A stretch of 64,000 nt of DNA. It comes from Mugil cephalus. Lineage: Eukaryota; Chordata; Actinopteri; Mugiliformes; Mugilidae. A model generated the notes under the pieces. That model was not told the DNA's origin. It saw only the letters and a list, made by a program, of their open reading frames with translations, and did not search any database. Positions 36,215 through 48,300 of the stretch are shown here, piece by piece (position 1 is the first letter of the stretch; each line of letters begins with the position of its first letter). The stretch is from NCBI RefSeq assembly GCF_022458985.1, contig NC_061789.1, forward strand, positions 11,934,175-11,998,174, written 5' to 3'. Both the position numbers and the translations under genes were made by a program.

Positions 36215-37323
36215 ATCATGCAGTAATAATCCTCTTTATTGGTCGTTCACACATTTGACACTTTTATTTATTAATGGAATCATTTTCTCCTGCATGGCAA
36301 CATTTTGTGCTCTGCTTTTGATGAGATTTGTAATTCTAATTCTAATCCAAGAAACACTGTCTCTATGTTTTTTTCCGCGGTTTGGAGAATTTACTGTCAC
36401 AGAAAAATAAGAAGTAGTCAAACAGGCACAACAAAATCTGACCTTGTATAATGAAGTTTGTGGGAAACTATGAGTGCATTCATTAGCATTTAATAAACAT
36501 CTTTCTGTCTTGAGGCTCTCTGTTACTCTTTTGAAATTTGAAGTCAAAATTACTTCTATTTTTTATATATATATATATATATTTATTAGTGTATTGGTGA
36601 CATACAATTTGCTCTTGACGATTGCTGATTATTTACTTTCTATTTGATGATTTAGAGTCTTATTGTTGTTTCTTTAAAAAAATGACTGTTTTAAAAAATA
36701 AATTTTGTGTAAATGCTGAACTTATTTTGTGTTATACTATAACTTAACATCCATTGTTAATTTTTATATTTATTATTATTATTATTGTAAAAAAAAAAAA
36801 TACAACACCCAGAATGCCTTTCTGCTTCCTGCGTCTCCTGACGAAAGCACGCAGAGGCGGGGCGTGCATATTTTCGCCGCCCATATTTTATTTACCACAT
36901 TTATTTATTTATTTATCTATTTTATTTATTTATTTATTTTTCCTGTCTGAAGCAGAGCGCAATCTCTGCGGTCACCTGTGTGATGTAATCAATGCGGGGG
37001 TTAAACGTGTCACCGACGTCCAGCTGGTTCAAGATACTGAACCGAATCACGCACAAACACCGCAGCCATACAATAGACACACACACACACGGAGAGAGAA
37101 CAATAGCTGTGTTCCCAATATGTGTGATTCATGTTAATGCGGCGATCAGCGGGGGCCTACTTCCTGCGGAGGGTTATAGCCGAGTGTCGTTTTAAAACGC
37201 TGCGCTTCAGTGAAAATGAGCCGTTTTGTGTGTTTTGAAGCCCCCCGGGAAGAAGCGCAGGGGAACACGTTGTAACGTGCTGAGGTGGGGGGGGGAGAGG
37301 GGGGAGAGAGAGGTAGTCTCACA

Positions 37324-37372
37324 GTGGAGAGAGAGAGAGCGAGGGAGAGAGAGAGAGAGCGAGAGAGAGGAG
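37324..37372. repeat. (GA)n-rich tract in the fbxl19 5' region
   Basis: GAGAGA runs interrupted by single C bases lie in the presumed promoter or 5' UTR. Such tracts can bind GAGA-type factors, but function here is unknown. Confidence 0.7.
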
Positions 37373-37537
37373 TGAATGGGCTCAGTCAGCAGCACTGCGC
37401 CCTTCACTTTATCGATATCGACCAGTTTGGTTACCGAGACTTTTTAGACCCACCGCGGCGGGTCAGGTAGGCTGGCCCCGGGGGGAGATAGCCGCCGCGG
37501 CACCGGGAGCAAAAACGATGGGACGCCACCGCATGTG

Positions 37538-37594
37538 AAGCAGCAGCGGCAGCAGCAGCAGCAGCCCGGAGCTAAGCGGAGCAGCAGCAGCAGC
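37538..37594. repeat. (CAG)n-rich tract, probably 5' UTR
   Basis: Imperfect AGC/CAG triplets lie upstream of the fbxl19 coding region. A frame through it would be poly-Gln/Ser, but there is no evidence that it is translated. Confidence 0.6.
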
Positions 37595-39333
37595 AGCCTG
37601 GCGGAGAAAGAAACAAGGAAGCGGACGGCTAGCAGCGCCGGACATAGGCTAACGTTGGCTAAGTGTGGGCTAGTATTCATTCTAATGAGCGACCGAGGAG
37701 CATGCGACCTCACACTAAGAGGTGAGGAGAGCTTTCAGGAAGACGCACGACTGTTGTTCACCTCCACCTGCACCACGGGCTGCTCTTTGCGGAGCACGGA
37801 GATAATGAAAGAGGAAGCTTACTGCAGGAGGGGGGACGGGCTGCTAGCCTGCTAGCATGTTAGCACGGCTACCTTTACACGTCGGGGGGATGGGTGACGA
37901 GGGTTAGAGGGTGTCACTTCACTTGTGTGTTTCTTTAATTAAACGGACGGGCCGTGTGTTACCGGTGCAGGTGTCTGCGGGCTTTGCTGCCCCTGACTCC
38001 CTGAGACTTTCTGAGAGCCGCTGCTAGCTGTTAGCCGCTAGCTGCTAATCTGCAAGTGGTGCCAGATGCGCATCTTCATTATCCCTGGCAGCTAACCTGT
38101 GTTAGCCCTGGCTGTGCCATGGCTGCAGCTAACCTTTATTTTTTTTTTATTTTTTATCATGCCTGCTATTCCCTCGACCAGTCTGTTAATGGTTTACCCA
38201 GCAAGGAACTGGCCGGGCGCATTTATCAGAGCTTCAGTTTGTTTCTCGAGCTGCAGGTTCTCAATTCCTCTGTCACACCTGACAAAGAAAGGCAGCAAAC
38301 AAGCAGCCCAAGATATCACTTAGTTTCACGCCGACCGAGTCGATTATCTAAACAGTAATCGACTGCTGGTCAACTAATTGCTGCAGCTCTGAACTCGCAC
38401 AACTTTTACTGCAGCCAGTGTGAGCTTATTAGTAACTGATTACACAATCTAGACTGCTTCCTGACACCAGCGCGCACTCACCAGCAGAGTTATTAAGCAA
38501 CACTGAAATACACAAAACATCTGAACCTGCTGGAGCAATTAATCAGCAGAAAACACCTTGACGGTGCAAGACAGTCTCGCTGTGGACACCATCTTGTCAT
38601 ACTTTGTTGCCTGGACACTTTTTTTTTGGCATCTTGTGGAAAAACAACAACAAAGAGATTGAGTGTATTGTGATAATGAGCTGAGAAGCTACAAGTTTTA
38701 CAGATTGTTTCTCAGTTTGGTCATTATCAAGTAATGCTTTTTAGGCTGAACACATCAGGTTTAGTGTTTATCAACCTGTCGAACTTTCAGCATCTGGTAC
38801 GGGGCATATCTCGGTTGTTTCTTTTATTTTTGTTTCGCTTCCGTGACTTTTGGTCGAAGAAACCGAGACCTTTGAGGCGCCTGATTGTTCTCACTGATAT
38901 GCGTCACGTCAGGAGAAAGTCTTCGCTTGTTTGCGTTTAGGTAACTTTTCAGCTGACGATCAGATTGATTCATTGAGTTTCTTGTCTTGATGGTACAGAA
39001 AGTGAAAGGAGTCCTCGTCAAAGTGAAATGCGCTCGTCATGTTTTCGGTTCACGTGAAGTAGCAACCCGCTTTTGGACCCTAGGTCCAAGAAAACAAGAC
39101 GGTTAAAGATTATTTTTCGATCCTGTGAAGTTTGCCAGTAAAGGAAGAATGGTAATTAGGAACGTTTGTTGCAGCCGTGGTGTGTTATATTTAAAAAGTA
39201 ACAAGAACTTCAGGACTGTTCAGAAAATCGAGCAGCCTGATGCGTCGAAATGAATCGGAAACCTGATGGACGATAACACTGACCTGTCTCTACTCTCTTC
39301 CTCTGTGTGTTTGTCCAGCTGACTTGTTCGGGG

Positions 39334-42300
39334 ATGTCGGGCAGTAAGGCGCTGGGTGGGGGGGCTGGCGGGGGGGCGAGGCGCAGGCGGACGCGGTGCC
39401 GGCGCTGCCAGGCCTGCATGAGGACGGAGTGCGGAGAGTGTCACTTCTGCAAGGACATGAAGAAGTTCGGAGGACCCGGCCGGATGAAGCAGTCCTGCCT
39501 CCTGAGGCAGTGTACAGCGGTGAGACTCACACACAGACACACAAACACACACACACGATGACTGGCAGGTATCTTCCCTCTGAGGGATGGACAGGTCACG
39601 TCTCTGCAGCTGGACGGCTGAATCAGCTGATGTAACGGAGAAACAGGAGCCTTAAAGGACAAAGACTAATTGTTCTCACTACTGTTGTCACCTAACAGAG
39701 CTGACGCGTCACTGTAATAAGGTGTTAATCAACAAAACATTCATTACAGTATTACAACCTGTTTGTACATTAATCTGACCCACAATATTCAACGTCAACG
39801 TCGCCGAACCAGAGATTTGCTACCACAACTTTAAAAATAAATTCCTCTTTCAGCATAAACTCTGTGCGCACACAAGTGGCTGCATAGCTGCATAAACGAG
39901 CTAACAATGCCCCGAGAGCTGTGTGTGTGCAGTGTTGCTCCAGCAGATGATAACGCCGCCACCCAGGATGTGAACATTGTGAGGACACGTCGTTAATACA
40001 AAGTTCTCGGCTTCAGTTCTGTGTCCAGATCTGAATCTCTGACTTGTTATTTCCTCCCGTAAATGCATTTTTTTGGCTTCTGATCGTCGGTCAAACACCA
40101 GCTACGTCCAAACACCGCTCTCCGTGTTTGTTGTTGCCCGGCGAGTCCAGAAGCTGCAACATCTGCCTTCGCTGCCTGCACTAAAAACAGGGGCTGACAT
40201 GTTTTCAGTTTTATCAGACACGCCCATCTGTCTTTATCTGCCTCTCCATGAAGTGTTGCTGATCTCTGTGGTCTGTTTACTTGTGCACTCAACGAGGACT
40301 CTGGTTGAGTTTGTGTGTCCACTTCCTCAGCAGTGTGTGCTGTGTGTGTGTGTGTGTCGGTGCTGACGTGACCCAGTTCAGGTTAAAGCTGAGACCTCAG
40401 GACTGTTCATTGATCAGCCACAACGCGCTGCTGGCTCCACTTCCTGATGCCCGAAACGACACTTTAAAAAACACACACATGTTGACATAATCCCCCATTG
40501 CTCCGACGGCGTGTCGCACGCACTTGCACTTCTGTCTTCACGAGGACCTTCGCTGACATAATTCACCGGACTCTGTGGAAGTGAGGATCAGAGGGAGAGT
40601 CCGAGCAAAGACAGACGTGTGTTTAGGTACACACTCCGTCTCAGTTCAATGTCTTCTTCAAACAGCGAAGGTGTGATTTATTCTTTTTTTTTTCTGCGTC
40701 GATTCTTCAAATAGCATCAGCAGAGATGGAGCCCAGCAGGCGACGATGCTGGGTTTCCGTGGCAACCGGAGATGGTTGCTGGCGCTGTGAGTGAGAGAGA
40801 GTTGGCTTTGATCCATTGCTGTGGTTTCACAGAGATGCTTTAACACACACAGACACAGAGCCAGGCGATCTGCTGCTGCTGTTCATATCATCCGTGTTGT
40901 CGGTTTATTTATCTGTCTGTGGTTTTGTTGGAAGAAAGAGGACGAGGATGGGTCAGTTTGGTTGAAAGGGGGGGAAAGGGTAAGGACGGAGGAATGTAAG
41001 GGTAGTAGGCAGAAGAGGGATGATGACAGGGATGCTCCTCTCTGTACTTCAGGAGGAGGAGGACAAGGAGGAGGATGCCCTCTGGTGGTTCTTCAGAGGA
41101 CCAGTAGGAGCAGCTGCCTCCTGCTTTGTCTTTATTTATTTATTTTGATTTACATTTGCCGGTTTGATCACATGATGTGAAAACCAGGTTCGACACGCAC
41201 GTGCTGTTGTTCTGCTCATAATGTCCTCATGTTTGCACTGCAGCTGTTGTTCACTGTAGAAGAACAACCATCCCATAATGTGCACCAGAGAGCATCAGTC
41301 ATGATACACACGGAACGTAAATCAGCCTGGAAGGAGGTCCAGCGTGTGGAGACAGGCACCAGAACGTCTCGTCAAACTAGTCCTCGTTCCTCTCCGCCGC
41401 CGCGCTGACATGCTAAGCTAAAGCTTCAGATCCACACGGAGCCGGCGTCATTTTTAATTTCTCACAATTTCCCTCAAAGACTTTTCTCTGCGCTTCGGTT
41501 CCGTTCGGGAGGCCGGTTGTCGCGGTCCCCGTCGCCACGACGACTAGTTAAATTTCTGGTGAGGTGTAGAGAGCTCGACTTAAGACTGCGATTGTACCAA
41601 AGCGTTAAACCTCCTTAATGTCAGCGTTTATCCACAGCTGGACTGGTTCCTCTTTTTTTTTTCTTTTCCTTTTCTTCCTGTCCACTTATCCACCCATGTT
41701 TGTTCTCTCTCTCTCTGCAGCCGGTGTTGCCTCACACGGCGGTGTGCTTCGCATGCGGAGAGGCGGGGAAGGAGGACACGGTGGACTCGGAGGAGGAGAA
41801 GTTCAGCCTCTCTCTGATGGAGTGCACCATCTGCAACGAGATCATCCACCCCAGCTGCCTGAAGGTCGGTCACCTGGTGGGACCCGCTTCGTCACTTCCG
41901 TATAAACGCACACGTATGAACGAGGAGGAGGAGGGGGGGGGCGACTGCAGCGTGTAACAGCTTCTTCTCTCAGGCGCACAATCACACATTTCAGTTTTAC
42001 TTCCACAAGTTTTGTGTAAATGAAACTTTAATGACGGAGAAAGAGAAAGTGGGCCACTGCAGCAGCAGAGAGAAGAACACACTGAGGTAACAGATAATTA
42101 TAGAGCCGGAGCTGTTGGAGTCAACGTTAAGGTAACGTTTAAAGAGACTAACGCAGTTGAGACCTTCACTCGGCCGATGTGTGCAGCCTCAACGTGGAGC
42201 CTGGAACTGGGGAGACGTGTGTTGTGTTTTTTTTTTTTTCTTCTTCCTCAAATGTACGCTCAGCACAAATATCACAGACTGAGAGAAGAACTCGGAGGAG

Positions 42301-45300
42301 GACGTGCTGTCATCGATGACTCTGCTTCACATCGCTCCCACAGCTGGAGGACTTCTCACACACCCGATCAGTGTTTAATAAACTTTCTGCGGAGCGGTTG
42401 TGACAGGTTGTGCTCATGTGTTTTCTCCTCAGATGGGCAAAGCTGAAGGAATCATCAACGACGAGATCCCAAACTGCTGGGAGTGTCCCAAGTGCCACAA
42501 GGAGGGCAAAACCAGTAAGGTGAGTGAAGACACGGACCAACTTTTAACCCTGCCCCGGGGTCTTCAGGCTTCACGTGTCTCGTTATGAATCAGAAACGCG
42601 TGTCCACGCTTGAACCGTGTTTCTGTCCAGGACCAGGCGGACGGCTCGGGGAAGCGCAGGCTGGACAACGGGGAGGTGGGCCGCTGGAAGCTCACCGACG
42701 ACCCTCCTCCAAAGAAGAAAGCCCCCCCGTCCCTGGACGACGGGGGGAGGGCAGAGGGGACGCACAAGAGGAAGAAGGAGAAGGAGCTGCCTCCGGACAG
42801 TGGCCCGAAAAAGAAGGTGAACTCCGCCTGCCGCCGCATTAAAACAGGAAGCGGTTGATTAAGATGTGGATGGGTTAGGTTTATTCTGCAGCGTGGGCTG
42901 TCAGATGTTTGTGATTTGAGATTGAAGTGTTAGATGAGACGCGTCTGAGCTCTGACTGTCTCCTGTTTGTCCCTCAGATGAAAGGCGGCCATGAAAAGCG
43001 CCTCAAAAAGGTACGAAGTTTCTGATCATTGAAGCCTCTCTGGTGTTGTTAGTTTGACAACTCCTGCAGTCTGTCCAGATGTGACTGATGTGGCCTCTGT
43101 CAGATCTGATCGTCTTCACTGAGCTCTGTAGATAAAGGAGGGAAAAGATAAGTTAGTATAAAATAAACTTAACTAGGAAACAAAACCAAGCACCAATTAT
43201 ATATGTGACTTTCAGCTAATTCACAACCCACCTTTATTTCTACGGCAGCAGATTTAACTTTTATTTCTTAAATTAACTTTTATTTCAGTTAATTGTTGGA
43301 GTTTTTAATATTACTGTGATTTGAGCGCTGAGTTCAGGTTCAGCTCGTGATTTCCGCCGTCTCAGGTTCTTTCTGTCCTTCACCTGAACTCCGGATCAGT
43401 TGATCAGCAGAATAACACGGCAGCGTTTCCATGGTGATGCTCTCAGTGCAGATTCACGGGGGGTGTCAAACTCATTTTAGCTCAATTACTGACAACTCCA
43501 CGTTTTTTCCATAGAAGTAAATTAGGTGAATATTAAATTAACTTTCTGTTACATTTGTTTTTAATTTCTGCAGTTTTGACGCACGGACCTCATGTTTGAC
43601 ACATGCGTTCTGTGCCTCCAGAAACCAGTTATTATTTATAGGTTATTAATAATTCTTCCAACTGAAAGGTGAACGATTGTGTAGATGGAGCCGCTTCTTC
43701 CCGATGACTTTTCTTCCTGTTGATGAAGACGTCGCAGAAAGCGGCGGCCATTTTTATTTTCTTAATTCTTCTTTTTATTCCAGCTTAAATCACCTTTACG
43801 TCTTTTCTCTTCATCAGAAACCCAAACAGGAAGCGGCGGAGTCGAACGGCCCCACCTCCTCCTCCTCCGGAGCGGGAGGCCTGCAGGGCTCCTCCACCTC
43901 CTCCTCCTCCTCTCAGCCTGGAGGAGGCGGGGGAGGCGGAGGAGGCGCGGGCGGGACGTCGAGTGCGGACCAGCGCTCCCATCACAGAGAGAAGCTGGAG
44001 CGCTTTAAGAGGATGTGTCTTTTGGAGCGACGCGCCTCCTCCTCGTCCTCCTCCTCCTCCAGCTCGGAGTCGGACTCCGAGTCCGACTCGGACGACTCCC
44101 TGAGGGGGGAGCAGGGGGGAGGGTCCTCGCCCTCGTCTTCCTCCCCGGCCCCGCCGCCTCCCGTCGTCTACGGCAACAGCAGCGGGAGCCGGGCGGAGAG
44201 GGAGAGGAGTCGAAACGAGCGGGAGAGGGAGCGGGAGCGAGAGAGGGAGCGGGAGAGGGAGCGGCGCCTGGCCGAGCTCGGCTTCAGCGCCAGCGAGGAG
44301 TCGGAGGGGGAGACGGGGAGGGCGGAGGAGGACGAGCGGGAGGAGGAGCAGACAGGAGGAGGAGGAGGGGGGGACAAGGCCCGGCGGAGAGGGGGAGGAG
44401 AGGTGGGGCTGCCTCCTCGAGGACGTAAAGGAGTCCTGCTGGACGGAGAGGAGGAGGACACGCCCACCTCTGACAGGACCAGGAAAAACTCCACCTCCCT
44501 CCCCCCGCCCTCACCCCTCTCCTCCAATCAGATGCCGCCGTCCTCGCAACACGACGGCTTCACGGGGAAGCAGCGCAGCAACGGACAGGAGACGCGCAAC
44601 GGACGGACACGAGGGGGGACGGGAGGCGGGGGGCGGGAGGGAGGCGAGAAGGAGAATGCCAGCGGCGTGTTGACCAATCATAGACACAGCGGGGGAGGGG
44701 GCGGGGCCAAAGGCAGCGGGAGCCGCAGCAGCAAGGTCCGTAGCAACAGCAAGAACCAGGCGTCCCGGAACAGCGTCTCCTCCTCGTCCTCCATCCCCAC
44801 CTCGAACGGGGGAGGAGGGGGAGGCAGCGGCCTCATGATGTCAGCGATGGCGGCGTCTCCCTGCACGCAGCCGTCCCGCTTCGTCTCGCGCTCGCAGATG
44901 ATGAAGCGCAGCCCGCCGGCCGTGCCCTCGCCCCCCAGGCCCATTCAGATGGAGAGGCACCTGGTGCGGCCCCCACCCGCCTGCCCCGAACCCAGCTGCC
45001 TGCCTCTGGACAGCGGCTCCGCTCACATCATGACGCGAGACGTGTGGCTGCGGGTCTTCACCTACCTGAGCCACCGGGAGCTGTGCGTGTGCATGAGGGT
45101 GTGTCGCACCTGGAGCCGCTGGTCAGTCCAACATCTGCGAAGCTGTGACCTGTGAACGTGCTGTGAAACAAACCGTCTGAGCTCGTCTCTTCTCTTCTCG
45201 TCTCTTCTCTTCTCTTCAGGTGCTGCGACAAACGGCTGTGGACTCAGATCGACCTGAGCCGCCAGCGCTCCATCACCCCCCCAATGCTGAGTGGTATCAT

Positions 45301-48300
45301 CCGCAGACAGCCCGTCTCCCTCAACCTGGGTTATACCAACATCTCCAAGAAACAGCTCATGTGGCTCATCAACCGCTTACAAGGTGACGCACGCTTTAGA
45401 GACACGTCAACACCCTCAACAATCAGACCCTGATGTTTAAGTACAAACCGTTAACTTCAGAACATCTTTAATTTTTAACGTTTAATGGGACTATTCATCT
45501 ACAACAGGGGCGTCAAACTCATTTTAGCTCAGGGGCCACATACAGCCCGATTTGACCTCAAGGGGGCGGAGCCTGTTACCCAATAGCTTATTACCTGGGA
45601 AATAAAGACAACTCCAAATGTTTCCCTTTGCTTTAGTGCTAAAAAAGTACAGCTACATGTAATGAACAATTGTGAAATTTCTTACTTTGTCAAAAATTTG
45701 CAGCTAATTTCTTCAGTGTAATTTTTGCAAATTCATCCCACGGGCCAGTTTTGGCCCCCGGGCCTTATGTTTGACACCCCTGATATACAAGCTGTCCCGT
45801 TTATTTCCAAACTGATGACAACTGTGTTAAGTTTGTTTGTCCTCATGAGGTTGAACAGAGTGATTTTTTTATTTATTTATTTTTTTTATTTGTTGTTTTT
45901 ATTTTGTATTGGGGGGGGGGACTCCAACTGCCCCTCAACTGTCTCACCTTTTCTCGTCCCGTCCAGGTCTGTTGGAGCTGAATGTGTCCGGCTGCCCGTG
46001 GTCGGCCGTCTCCGCTCTGTGTCAGGCCGTCTGTCCCTGTCTGAAGCTGCTGGACTTAAGCAGAGTGGAGGACCTGAAAGACTCTCACCTGAGGGAGCTT
46101 CTAGCCCCCCCACCTGACACCAGGACAGGTGAGAGACCCCGCCCCCTCTTTCAATCCCCTGACACTCATTAAGACCCCATTAACACCCGTCCTGGGGGAC
46201 TTCACAAGTCCTCAACGCATTTGACAGCTCAAGTCTCTGACCACATTTTGAGGTTGTCTGGGACGCTTTTAATCACATTCCTCTGGTTAATGCATTAAAG
46301 ACCTCCTACTCAACAGGGCTGCTCCTCCATCAGCTGAGTTTTTCCTCATTCATTCAAAAAAAAACAAAAAAAAAACACAACTATTATAATTAATCACCTG
46401 AAAAGGAAAAAGCAAAATAAGTGATATCTGTTAATTAATTAAATCATTTTCATACATTCTGTTTTTGTAGCTGTAACTAAATAATAAATAAATCTAAACA
46501 AGAATTAACAGAAGTAATGAGTAGTCTATTTGATACTGTCATTAAATAACGTATCATCATGTAGTTAATTACTCATGCGGTCATCTTGATATTGCGCGTA
46601 TTTCCGGCGTCTTTATTTACTACCGAAGATTACGACGCGTATGGAAACTTCCGGGGTTGAATTCACGGTTTTGTGTAATCAACAGCAATTTTATTGAGTT
46701 TTTAAACAAGAGATAAGAGGTTGCGTAAGTAAACAAATCACTGGATCCTCACTACCGCTCCTTTGCTGAGACTTAGCGGCAGCTGCACTTGTCAACCGGA
46801 CACATGTCGGTGTTTAATGCCGTGTGTCGTCGACAAATGCTTCAGCTTTTTGGTGATGGTGCCACCCTTGCTTGAAACTACAGTGCTGCGTTGTTACAGT
46901 CCCTTCTGGAGAAGTGAAGCCACATTTTGCCACATTGTCACACGGTGCATGTACATGCATGTGGGGGAAAAAAAACTAATTATTGCCTTAATCTGACTTT
47001 AACTGGACAACTTAAGCGCATGTAAACACTTTCTCCTTATCCGACTAAGACACCCAGATAATCCGATTGGAAAATGATTTCCCCGACATGTATAAGTTGT
47101 GCGTATGCTCCACAACCGCGCTGGAGTATGACATCCAAGAAAGCCGGTCGCAGAAGAAGAAGATAAACGGAGTGGGTAGAAGAACCACCTGAGGGATAGT
47201 GCTAGCTATAACGTATGAGATTAAAAAAGCTGAACTATTATCCATCTGGTTGTTGTTCGAACGACTCCAGTTTATTATATGACGTAACAGGTCGACCGGA
47301 AAGGGGTCCATATTAACCCGCTGAAAAGACAGGTATCGCCACCTAGTGTGGAGGAGGAGGAGGGCATGTTCCCATCAGTCAGTACGTTTACATGCACGTG
47401 GAAAAAAAACAATTATTGCCTTAATCGGACTAAAACAGGACAACTTCAGTGCATGTTAATACGTTCTCAGTTCTCATTATCTGATTGAGACACCCAGATA
47501 ATGCGATTGGACTTCAGTTTTCTCCGCCATGTATTCGGCTTGATCGCAGTATTGATCGGATAATGTGTGTGTGTGCATGCTCCACAACCGCTGCACTGCC
47601 GTGTGACCCCGGGAACAAAAACATCCAAGAAAGCCAGTATTAGAAGAAGAAGAAGATAAACACAGCCGCTAGAAGAACCGTCTGAGTGATAGCGCGGATC
47701 TTACCTGCACCATAAGTAGCGCGAACATTACATACGAGATTTTAAAATGTACTATTATCCGTCTGGTTGTTGTTTGAGATGCCGGTCTGCCGCATGAACG
47801 ACTGTTGTTTATTATATCGCATAATAGGTCAACCCGGAAATCGGGTCGTATTAACGTGGTATTAACCCGCTGAAAAGACACGTATCGCCACCTAGTGTGG
47901 AGGAGGAGGAGGACAGTTATTTTCTTGCGCTGCATGTAAACTGGGACAATGACTGTTGTGAGAAAGTTGAATTTTGAACATAGCTCGGTTAAGCTCTGCA
48001 TGTAAACACACTGAGTTATTCCATTTTCTCTGTGGCATGTGAACTGGGACAGGGACCGCATTAAGAAAGTTTTGTCAGTTGGAACCGGTTCTCGATGCCC
48101 ATCCCTAATCAGGGTGGAGATCAGTACATTATAAATTGTCATAGTCATAACGTACACACAAACACACACAATGGAGGGTGCCGTTCTCTGTTTTGGTGCA
48201 GCGGTAGAGATCCAATATAATATTCTATCGCACCCCAAATGATGCTGGAGCTAATTTGCATACGGAGCATGAATCTGTAGACGGTTTTTAATGCCAGGTG

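Larger units (their letters stand above)
35552..39333. other. ube2m-fbxl19 divergent intergenic region and fbxl19 5' UTR/intron
   Basis: The ube2m 5' UTR and a GGGAGG-rich tract (35741-35783) are followed by AT-rich sequence with a (TATC)n array. A GC-rich, CpG-rich promoter-like block at 37200-37860 then holds (GA)n and (CAG)n runs, probably the fbxl19 promoter and first non-coding exon (donor candidates at 37468 and 37721). The fbxl19 coding exon begins after an acceptor at 39318. Open frames in the GC-rich block are low-complexity and not supported as genes. Confidence 0.5.

Noticed and set aside
35952-36410. 152-codon frame across the (TATC)n array
   Set aside because: It exists only because the tetranucleotide array stays open; the product is low-complexity and AT-biased.
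37535-37855. Open frame of about 106 codons in the fbxl19 upstream region
   Set aside because: Starts in a (CAG)n run, lacks any domain and lies in probable 5' UTR.
44015-44527. Alternative frames in fbxl19 exon 6
   Set aside because: Low-complexity shadows of the GC-rich linker. Only one frame joins the flanking exons in phase.
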